This document shows, piece after piece, positions 55,367 through 64,000 of a stretch of DNA of 64,000 nucleotides. The stretch covers positions 20,328,621 to 20,392,620 of the forward strand of contig CP099846.1 in NCBI GenBank assembly GCA_030062745.1, given 5' to 3'. The translations under genes and the position numbers were made by a program. Positions within the stretch are counted from its first letter, which is position 1. Each line of letters begins with the position of its first letter. This DNA is from Capitulum mitella. Lineage: Eukaryota > Arthropoda > Thecostraca > Pollicipedomorpha > Pollicipedidae. The notes below the pieces were generated by a model. The model was given only the letters and a program-made list of their open reading frames with translations. It was not told the DNA's origin and made no database searches.

Positions 55367-57821
55367 GGCGGCGCTTAGGCCGGGCCGGTGGCGGCGGCGG
55401 CCGAGCGACGGGCCCGAGCGCCGGCCGCGGTGGCAGCTACTTAACTTTCTCTCAGAGTGGGAAGCGACGTCAGGAATTTGGGTGATTGTTTGGATGCTGG
55501 GTGATTGACGGCGACGGGCGCTCAGTAGGGAATCTTCAGCTTTAACGCGCCGTGTGCCGCGACGTATTCTTTTCTCAGGACGCTGCGGTCATGAGAGGCA
55601 GGTGCAGATTTCACGGCTTGCCCGGTGCCCAAGGGAGGGAGCAGAGCTAGTTACGCAGCCGGCGGCGAAGCGTGTAGCGTCCTTGTTACGCGAGCGCTTG
55701 GTGTGCCGTCAACATTGAGCCTCCGTCTCCGCCGAGTGTGACTTGTGAACGGCCCAGGAGGCTGACCGGTCATTGTACGTCGGAGGGCCCAGTGGCCCGG
55801 GCGGGACCCCGTCGGCAGATCGCGAAACACTTCACGTGCCGACCAGTCTTGACGACATGTGTGGCCAGCGTGCTGCCCTTGTATGACGTGGACGTCTTGT
55901 TCGATGCAGTTGGTCCATTAGCCCACCGCGTGGTAGCCTGGGAACGCCAGCGTCCGCAAGAAATGAGGACAATAAGACAATATGCGGTAAATGAAAGCTT
56001 TATTTCTCTCCCCTGTTCTCGCTTATCGACGGTCTTTTCAAGTGCCTCCACCACCGGCCTAATATCCGTAGTGACTTGAGCCGTACTTATCGGTAACTGA
56101 ACATGCGATGAACGTGCCATGGAGCGATGCCGTGTTGGGAGTGGGGCCCGGCCCACTTGAAGCTCATCTGGGAGTCCAAACAACAGCTCTGTACCAAACG
56201 CCAGGGGATGGGGCGTGCGATATCTGCTCCATCCCCCGATGCCGTTGCACTTGTCTTGTTGGCGTTCGATAGGGCTCGGCGGATTATTCTGATTATTATT
56301 GGCGGATTATCGGCGGCCCACAGTGGCCAGACGGCCACTGTGGGCCGTCTGGCGGTCCACAGTGGCCGTGGTGGAGTCTCGCGCTATGTGAGCGGCTGCA
56401 CGACTGTCCCTATTCCTGTCCAGACCACCAGAACTGTTGCGTTTCCCACAGAACGGAACGCACAACGGCCTCCGACATGATTTCGGTTGGTGGGATGCAG
56501 GGGAATCGTTCTGTAGTCCGTTAAACGGGCCATCTTGCGTCAGTGTGTCGTATTTACGCACCTCTACTGCCATTTGCATTTTTTCTGCTTTTTACATGGA
56601 ACATCGTTGAACCACGGCATTGTGCTCGTGAAACGGTAGACCATCCTTGATTCCGTGGCGATCAGCAAATTACTTTTCATGTGTTCATGGAGCAGTAGGT
56701 CGTCTTTGACCCTCTTGTTGGGAAGATCATTTGTGACACGGTGGTAAGTCACCTTATCATGTTTGACTTTCATTTTGGGCAGCATGTCATACTCGACCCT
56801 CCCACGGGGCAGCAGATCTTATTTGGGCGGTAGTAAACCTTGTTTGGCCCATTCGTGGGCATATCATACGTCCACGACGAGGCACCCGTTGGTACTGCCT
56901 CTTTGAAGCAAATCTTTACGTCTTCACCATATGGTTTAAACTGGACGATAGATGTATTTTTCCCATTTTGGGGAAGAAACATACGTGTGCGCTCCTTACG
57001 ATCGTGAAGCGCTCCGAGCCGTCTGGTAAACATTCGATGGGGCTGCAAGATTTGGAGAACGGGTGCGGCGTGTTCAACCTATCATCTGTTGCACGGTTTA
57101 GCTCTGCTATGGCCACCAGTAAAAGCGGGGAAATGTGCTCTCGTAAATTTTCTTTCCTTCATTGAAAAAGAAGATTGTTCTGTATGCATCCCACGTTTTG
57201 CAAAGACTGGATTACGTCGATTATCGTGCGAACGTCTTCCATTCCCGCACACGAAACTTACGGTCTCGCATTCTGGACGTGATGTCGCCGTACCGGCGTC
57301 TTCCACAACGTCGCCAGCGAAACAGGGAGCGACTAGGCGGACGGTTCGGTTTTGCGCGCGTGCGGTGCCGCGCCGTGCGTCACGCCAGGTCTGTGAGGCT
57401 CCGGACGGGTCTGAAGGCACAGGGCACCGGGCCACGGACCCGCTCGACAGACGGGTGACCTGGTGGCCCTCTCCGGGCCTGGCTGGTGAGGTGGTGCTGA
57501 CAACGAGACAACGTCATACTGAGTGGTGTCGGCGTACACAGTGTTGACTGCGCAGCGGCCTCTGTGGCGTCCTGTGCCGACCACAGGACGGCGGCGTCTG
57601 AATTCTGACAGCTACTGGCGTAGGTTGGTGTGCTTCGTTAGATCGTGCGAAACATTTACAATAAATACACGCTGCTGCAATGGCTTTCTGCGCACCTCGG
57701 TCCGGAGGATTGTGGAGTTCTGTACGTGACGATGGCGGTTCGTCGCCTCAGGGCAGCATGTCGACGTCCTCGTCATCATTCCGCATTTCCGGTCTCGGCT
57801 GTGCGTTGAGGACTAGAGACA
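55367..57821. other. ANO10 3' flank, GC-rich, no further gene recognised
   Basis: The 3' UTR extent is not clear; no canonical polyadenylation signal follows the stop within the first kilobase, and an AATAAA occurs only at about 57660. A perfect local inverted phrase, CCACAGTGGCC/GGCCACTGTGG, lies at about 56318-56370. No conserved coding sequence is visible. Confidence 0.35.
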
Positions 57822-57935
57822 CAGCCAGGACTTTCTTAAGGGGGGGGGGGGAGCTCAGTGAAAATTGAAAACATGTGAAAACCGCCTGCTGGGAAGATGA
57901 TGTGCGATGAGTTTCACTAAAAATGCTCCTACTGA
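57822..57935 (+). mobile_element. Fragment of the 2304-type hAT MITE
   Basis: Starts with ACACAGCCAGGACTTTCTTAAG and a poly-G run, then GAAAACCGCCTGCTGGGAAG and GATGTGCGATGAGTTTCAC, following 2304-2420 and the inverse of 37197-37359. The other end is lost. Confidence 0.6.
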
Positions 57936-58152
57936 TCACGCAGTCCCGTAAATGGAGTATTGCAAGACATTTCACTCGCTGCATCCGTGCTACCAGACAA
58001 AAAAAATACGTCAAGGGGGAGGGGCGCCCCCCCTGTGGTTGGGACGGTGCTAATTGGAAACATCGCATATTGGTTTTCGCCAGACCGGCAAACTCAACTC
58101 TCTGAACGCTGGACACGGTCGCAGGCCCACTGGCGATGGACATAGTCCTAAT

Positions 58153-58418
58153 CAGGCACGTTGCCAGGATTTCCCTCAAGGGGGGCGGGTACATGCCAAA
58201 TTTAGTGTGATGACGCTGGCGTATGACAAAACTTATACGAAAAGGCAACAGTTTTACGCAGAACCTCGTTTAACGAACAGGAAAACATGCAATGTATGCT
58301 TTTGTAGCATATATATGATCACTATTTCGTATTCCTGTGAAATCGCTTAATATCTAGTGTGGACCGCTTGGCTCAGGGGAGCCATGGCCCCCATGGCCCC
58401 CCTTTGGTTACATGCCTG
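58153..58418. mobile_element. 266-bp hAT-type MITE with perfect 8-bp target duplication
   Basis: Ends are CAGGCACGTTGCCAGG and GGTTACATGCCTG. The identical duplication GTCCTAAT lies at 58145-58152 and 58419-58426. The interior includes TAGCATATATATGATCACTA, CGTATTCCTG and GGCCCCCATGG shared with 29455-29575 and, in part, 37732-37885. Confidence 0.88.
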
Positions 58419-58439
58419 GTCCTAATCCAAAGCCAGATG

Positions 58440-58734
58440 TATGGGACCACACGAGGCTCGTGCCGTGCCTTATTCTGAATCGAATCAAATCAACACAAAT
58501 CGAATCGTTTCAGGAGTTTGCGCCTTTTGTCGTAAATTAGAATCTCAATCGATTCAGCTAGAACCTGTATTGAATCGGAATCATAAATGCATTGCATGCG
58601 TATTGGAAGAATCAACCTTGAATCGATTCACCAAAAAGTTCACAGGGCGTAATAATGAATCTCACAAGTTACATTTTTCATTTTCGGGTTATTTACATTT
58701 CCCTATTCAATAACAATGTATATTTATTGTTACA

Positions 58735-58735
<1 letters not shown>
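58440..58735. repeat. Dispersed repeat with GAATCGATTC motifs, copy 2
   Basis: It matches the sequence at 30940-31060 over about 110 bp and continues with further ATCGATTC phrases. Similar motifs recur at about 61850-61995 beyond the other (TA)n tract. Unclassified, non-coding. Confidence 0.5.

Positions 58736-58737
<2 letters not shown>

Positions 58738-58820
<83 letters not shown>
58738..58820. repeat. (TA)n microsatellite
   Basis: About 40 uninterrupted AT units at the outer edge of the left arm of the 59-62 kb inverted structure. Confidence 0.95.
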
Positions 58821-58822
<2 letters not shown>

Positions 58823-59090
58823 TTTCGTTAAGAACAACTTAAAAAAAGAACTTTCGTTAAAAACAACAACTATACATAGGTTATGCTACTGGTAACTATA
58901 CATTCGTTAGGTACAAGTTCCGTTAAAAACAACAGCTTATTCGGTGTTGGTTATGTTTTTTTTTTGGGTGCGTTCAGGTTTTCGGATTATATTCTTCGCT
59001 TCATTGGTGTGCTTGCTCAGGACGGTGCCTAGGGTCATAAATAAGAAGCGCGCAGTTTTGTCGCTTATTCTATATCTTTATTCGTATTAA

Positions 59091-60302
59091 CCCGCGCACG
59101 ACCGTCGGTCGGTTTCGAACATGCGCGACTGGGGGAGCAGTTGGCCGCCCCCTCTAACTCGCGAACGGTTGTTCGCACAATAAAAATAAACATACCGTTG
59201 GAAAGCTTGTGACGAGTAGAACTCAAAACTGGTCCCATTTTTAGTTTTAGATAATATGTAAGCAATTTACGTCCTATATATGTTTTCTCATAGCCGACTG
59301 CATGAGACCGAGAAATGGCCTGAATCTCAAGGGCTGTGATTAATAACGGATAGGTAAAGGCACCAGTGCACAAGTAAAGGTCCGCGGATGCCGATATACG
59401 TCTAATTTCCCAGATTTGTTCAATATGTACGCCGAAACGTTGAGTTAAAGACATGGCGATTCTCACGCCAGCTGTCGGCGTGCGCCGCAGCCGTACGCAG
59501 TAACAAATTGACGGGAACTAATTTGAGCGTGCCTTTATTTTCGCGAAAAAGCCTATGTATGCAGATTTTATTGATCTTAGTGGTTCTTGTGATGGTTTTT
59601 CATGCTTAAATTTTGGAAAAATTATTTGGTTACCAATCTACACAATTGGCGGAGCTTTATTCGCGAGGGCCTGTTTATTTCCAAAATATGCTAATTTTTC
59701 ACACTTTTTGAGGTTCCTGGTATTGCTTACGTCAGTGCGAGCTAGTTCTGCCATTTTCTACCCATTCTGAGTAATTCATCGTCGATTTTGATGGTGTCCA
59801 TTTTGGCTCACTACAGTTCTGCAGTGACCTGACCTCAGGTCAATGTCTGGAAGTCATTGATACTTTTCCCAATGAGGGTAACTAGATGTCTGCTTCACTC
59901 CAAACTAAAAATGTTATGAAATATTTCGTCAATTTCCGAAAAAAACGACGACGTGTGAAAAATGGGCTTGACCTTATGTCAATGATTCGGAAAATCCCGA
60001 AAAATCTGAGAGGGGAGATTTGTTGCATCTATCATGATCACTGAATCCCTGAAAGTATTATTGAGATATCTTGTTTTCCGACAAAGCTACTGGGCGCTAA
60101 ACTTTTTTTTGACATAGGTCTGTTTGACCTGACCCAGGTCAGGCACCTGACGTGACCTGAGGTCAAAATTTTGACACGAGATGTAAAATTGATGAAACAA
60201 AAGGTACACAAAGTTTCGCGGCTCTGTGTTTGTTGGTTCTCTTGCAATCCCAGAAAAACCTCAGGGGGGCGGTCAACTGCCCCCCCCCCAGTCAGGGACG
60301 GG
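59091..60302 (+). mobile_element. piggyBac-like non-autonomous element, copy C
   Basis: Flanked by TTAA at 59087-59090 and 60303-60306, with CCCGCGCACG at the left end and CAGGGACGGG at the right end. It is inserted in the left arm of an inverted repeat. The right arm keeps the uninterrupted site, ATATTAATATCG when read in the same direction (near 61580), with a single TTAA. The 1212-bp body matches copies A and B. Two open frames inside have no recognisable motif. Confidence 0.82.
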
Positions 60303-60306
60303 TTAA

Positions 60307-61080
60307 TATCGACTTTTCGTCTTATCCCAAGACGTTTTCAAGAAATAAATAGTTGTATCCAAGTCTTTCTAACATTGTTCAGCCTCACTCTGGAGCTATA
60401 TATACAATACATTTTCCACTATTTGGACGCTTTTCTGTGTACCGTATTCTGTAAATGCAGACGCAACAATACATGCATTCTGCACACATCACTCATGGGT
60501 TCCAGTTATCATCGCCTGTTTAGGCTATGACCCAGCGGCGGACCATTATACTGGGATAACGTTCCGCGTGCGTTGATTTGCCTGTTGATAACGGGGTCAT
60601 ACTCCCTGATGTAGATTGCTTTGAGGGCGTCGAGACGTCGCTTGTTTTGCGTTTTAGCCAGGATCTGTGTTATCTACTGGTGTTGTCCTGGTAATTGGTG
60701 TGTCGTAGTGCTTCTCAGTGTGTGTGAGTGGGCCACCGTTCTGAGGTGCATGGTGAGTCGTCTGTTGAATTTCGTGGTTGTGAGGCCAGTGTAACGCACT
60801 ATTGGGTAGGAGCGCACAGTCTCCTATGGTGTATTTATAGTGGCAGATGGCGTTGGTCTGTTTCAGTGTTCCTGGGTCGTTAGTAGTGTTGTTCTTGGTG
60901 ACCAGTGATGCTGTGGTGGGACTTTGTCAGTAGAAATTTAGGTTCAGTCGGTTTGATGGTTGTGTTGTCTTGCAGTCTTGCAGTTTGGTGATGTTTTGCA
61001 GTGCTTGTTCGTCGATTTACTTGTTCGTGTGCTCTGTACACTGTTGACATGGTGTTTTTGTAATATATGTGAAAGGTAGT
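60307..61080 (-). pseudogene. Penelope-like element fragment, minus-strand copy
   Basis: On the minus strand a decayed sequence resembles the end of a Penelope-like protein: remnants of the GIY-YIG region (TGLTTTKFNRRLTMHL) and a following NDPG..KQTNAICHYKYTIGDC phrase upstream of it, all in broken frames. Its downstream part (60307-60540) is about 90% identical in reverse to 61340-61600. Confidence 0.7.
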
Positions 61081-61600
61081 AATATCTATAGTGTGTACAT
61101 TGGCCTCACAACTACAGCACTCAGCAGGCAACTCACCATGCACCTACAGAACGGCGGCCCACTCACACGTGCTGAGAAGCACCATGACACACCACTTACC
61201 AGGAAAACACCAGTAGACAACACAAAGATCCTGGCCAAAATACAAAACAAGCGACGCCTTGACGCCCTGGAAGCAATCTAAATCAGGGGGTATGACCCCG
61301 TTACCAACAGGCAAATCAACGCACGCGGAACACTGTATGATGGTCCGCTGCTGGGTCATAGCCTAAACAGGCGGTGATAACCGGAACCCCTGAGTGATGT
61401 GTGCAGAACGTATGTATTGTTGCGTCTGCATTTACAGAATACGGTACACAGAAAAACGTCCCAATAATGGAAAATGTATTGTATATATAGCTCGAGAGTG
61501 AGGCTGAACAATGTTAGAAAGACTTGGACACAGCTACTTTTTTCTTGAAAATGTCTTAGTATAAGACAAAACGTCGATATTAATATGAATAAAGACATAG
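61075..61600 (+). pseudogene. Penelope-like element fragment with GIY-YIG endonuclease part, plus-strand copy
   Basis: The plus-strand frame 61069-61281 contains SVYIGLTTTALSRQLTMHL, HHDTPLTRKT, NTKILAKIQNKRRLDALEAI, the layout of the C-terminal GIY-YIG nuclease of Penelope-like retroelements (YIG, conserved Arg, then the RRL..LEA helix). A TAA follows LEAI, then YDPVTNRQINARG continues in the same frame, as in the family. The reverse transcriptase part is absent. It is head-to-head with the minus-strand copy; arms extend beyond the coding part to about 61760. Confidence 0.75.
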
Positions 61601-61781
61601 AATGAGCGACATATTTGCACATTTCTTGATTATAATGACCCTAGGCACCGTCCAAAACGAGCACACCAATGAAGTGAAGAATATGATCCGGAAACTTCAA
61701 CGCACCAAAAAAGATAACCAACGGCGAATATGCTGTTGTTTCTAACGAAACTTGCATATCCAACAACACACTGCCTAAGTC

Positions 61782-61785
<4 letters not shown>

Positions 61786-61839
<54 letters not shown>
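61786..61839. repeat. (TA)n microsatellite
   Basis: About 27 AT units at the outer edge of the right arm, mirroring the tract at 58738-58820. Confidence 0.95.
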
Positions 61840-61842
<3 letters not shown>

Positions 61843-62035
61843 AGGGTTCTCAACTGAATCGAAATTGAACTGCTTCACTTATGACTTCTGAGTATGGGCT
61901 CGAATTGAATCAATTCACTTAAAAAAAAACGCTAAATCCGAATCAGAATCGATTCTCCACACTGAAAGTCTTTAAGAGAACTGATTCAGTTCAAGTGAAT
62001 CAGGCACAAACCTTAACCGCACCGGGTCCCAGGCG

Positions 62036-62143
62036 ACGGACCCAGTCTCGGCCCCAGGTGTGACGGACCCAGTCCCGGCACCAGGTGAGACGGACCCAGT
62101 CCCGGCACCAGGTGTGACGGACCCAGTCCCGGCGCCAGGTGTG
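62036..62143 (+). repeat. 27-bp minisatellite, four units
   Basis: Four units of ACGGACCCAGTCCCGGCACC plus seven bases (AGGTGTG or AGGTGAG), nearly identical. Each contains CAGGTGTG or CAGGTGAG, a donor-like phrase. A 9-residue repeat results in one frame (VPAPGVTDP). No host exon is identified beside it. Confidence 0.85.
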
Positions 62144-64000
62144 ACGGAGCCGCCAGCTGACGGCTCCGGCCGGCCGCCGTTGGCTCCAGCGGGCGCCACA
62201 GGCCGGGCGGGCGCGATCGATATGGGACGACTTGGCAGCGGTCCCACGGTGAGGACCGGCCGGCCGGCCGCGCACAGTGCGTAACACCGGGCCGGCCCGT
62301 CGGGCAGACAGCGCGCGGCATTCAGCCGGACCGGCCGGCCAGACAGCGTCCAGACTTCCGTTCAGACTGTCGGACCGCCCGGTGTTCGCGGCATTCAGCC
62401 AGGCTTGTCGCCCAGACAGCGCGCGAGGCGGTGGGACTCGCCTGCCTGGCTGCGCCTCCAGACCCCACCTGCAGCCGTCCGAGCCTGCGCGGTTTTGAGC
62501 GAGCGCCGCGGCCGCGTCGGTCGATTCAAATCAGCGACGCGTGGGGCTGCCGCGTGACGGAGCCGGCCGTGTTGTTGTTTGCTGCAGTCAGGCCGCTGTT
62601 ACGGCCGGCCCCGGGCTAGGCCATCGGAAGCCCGCCACTTCCGGCCTCGGGTCGCTGTTGTGGCGGCGGCGTTCGGCAGCGACTCGATCCGCCCGACGCT
62701 TCGCGTCGATGGGTTCCGGCGGGTGTTCGTGACGTCAATCTGAGGTCCTGCCGGCGAGTCGCTCGGAAGGGTGGTTTCTGCCAGTTCTGCTGATCGCGGG
62801 CGTGGCGTCCTCGCGCTCTGTCAGAGGTGGCCTGGGTGACAGGCGGCGGAGCGGGCGCTGGTCCCTGTTTTGCTGTGTGGTTATCCTCATGTGCAGTCCC
62901 GGTACAATCTCCTTCGTTTTAAAATACATGTCTTTAATGTTTCCTCCAATCTATCTTATTTTTCCGCGAGCATAACAGCGTCTGTTTAACGCTAATGCAA
63001 ATGTGTAATAGGTGCATGTCACGTTTCGTCGTCAGTTTTCCTCTGACGGCATAAGAACAACGGAAAAAGGGGAGTTTCCCGCGCTTCAAATATATCCACT
63101 ATCTGCTCGGTGGAAAACACTGTGACTTTGAAACAGCTATTGCCTCATGTGCTTCCTCGCCCCAGGCCTGCAGGAACGGTGTATTTGAAGAAGCGAAAAG
63201 TCGATTTTTTTCCTTGTAGATATAAAAGCATCGGTCGCTTCCATGCCGCAGAAGTCGCAGAAACCGTCGAGCAGGGTGGAAGACAAAGCATTGTCTTCCG
63301 GATAAGAAAGTAATTTGTTCCCTGGCATATAAGCAAACTTTCTCTTCCTGACGAAGCAGTGCACTGCAGCTGTTCTGGATCTGTCATGTTGTTCTCTAAC
63401 TTGGTGAGTGTGACTGGACCATCGCTGTGCAGACCCACAGCCGGCCCGTGCTGTCCCCTGGCTTTCTTTTGTCGCGTGATAGCCCGCTACCAATAGCGTG
63501 AGTCATTCTGACCGAGCTTCTGTGTGCATCGCTTCTGGCACTGAGGTGCGGCTCCTTTTGTTTTTCAGCCTTGAGACGTGTAGGTCATTTTCCTGTGACT
63601 GAGTCACGCGATGGCCAGAGGTGAACGGGGCTTTGCCGGTGTTTGGCACGCCACGGTCGCGCTCAGTGCCTGTGGTGTCCCTCGTCGTGCGATGCAGGGC
63701 TAGTCCGCGGATGTTTCAGGCAGACTTATATTACGTCATATTGCAGGTCTAAACGTGCCAGCACGTGTGGCACCCGCTCCACAGTTTTACCAACAAACGG
63801 ACGTGGGACATTTCTGGTATCACTGAGACATGGGTGGAAACATGGGTGGAATTCACGAGGGCCAGATCCCTTCAAGATGCGCTTGCTCCCCCACAGTTAT
63901 TCAGTACTTAATACTAGAGTTTTTAATATAAGCCGATTCACACGTAATAACTAGCGACAACCCCTTTCCGGCCTCTCCTGCGTTTGATACGGCCTTTCCA
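62144..64000. promoter_or_regulatory. CpG-rich block (62.0-62.75 kb) and featureless end of window
   Basis: From about 62000 to 62750 the sequence is very GC-rich with dense CpG and repeated GGCCGGCC, in sharp contrast to the AT-rich DNA before it. It could be a promoter or first exon of a gene beyond the window; no protein is recognised. From 62750 to 64000 nothing is supported. Confidence 0.25.

Noticed and set aside
1-64000. tRNA, rRNA or hammerhead ribozyme genes
   Set aside because: No convincing cloverleaf, rRNA core phrase or hammerhead core (CTGATGA with a paired GAAA) was found by eye; a covariance-model search would be needed to exclude them.

Overview
The window is eukaryotic nuclear DNA, almost certainly from an arthropod. 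Genes are split by introns, coding exons are very GC-rich inside AT-rich, repeat-laden DNA, interstitial tracts are made of the arthropod telomere pentamer TTAGG, and mariner, pogo/Tigger, hAT, piggyBac-like and Penelope-like relics are present. A crustacean such as a barnacle, or a chelicerate, would fit; the sequence alone does not decide.

Three host genes are recognisable. (1) A ZCRB1-type RRM plus CCHC zinc-knuckle protein of the minor (U11/U12) spliceosome, coded without introns at 15641-16279 (+). (2) A large exon of a CEMIP/TMEM2-like hyaluronan-binding or cell-surface hyaluronidase protein at about 19877-22955 (-), with G8, FAM3-like GG and parallel beta-helix regions; its C-terminus continues in another frame. 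(3) A twelve-exon anoctamin-10 (TMEM16K) gene at 41834-55366 (+). All its junctions can be placed, but exon 3 carries a one-base frame conflict.

Layout: 1-7.2 kb holds a piggyBac-like TTAA element split by a 2-kb non-autonomous hAT element, then a mariner relic and TTAGG-like DNA. 7.3-11.1 kb holds an ATT microsatellite and 2 kb of degenerate GC-rich tandem repeats in an A-B-A order. 13-18 kb holds a CpG-rich stretch, ZCRB1 and a second piggyBac-like copy. 19.3-23.2 kb is the CEMIP-like gene with minisatellites at both ends. 23-34 kb is mostly gene-free, with hAT relics and tandem arrays. 34-38 kb has an intact Tigger element inside a foldback with a telomere-like core, then a hAT cluster. 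40.5-55.4 kb is ANO10 with its upstream repeats. 58-62 kb has a hAT MITE, a third piggyBac-like copy and an inverted pair of Penelope-like fragments. The last 2 kb is CpG-rich.

The most unusual signal is shared by the two repeat-flanked genes. Short tandem duplications and full minisatellites are built from exon-intron boundary sequence. ANO10 shows this at the donors of exons 1, 5 and 9 and the acceptors of exons 7 and 11; the CEMIP-like gene shows it at an acceptor and at its stop codon. The copies multiply splice-site-like sequence or stop codons right beside the real ones. I know of no named system for this, and it is the main candidate for something undescribed. The genes share no evident pathway.
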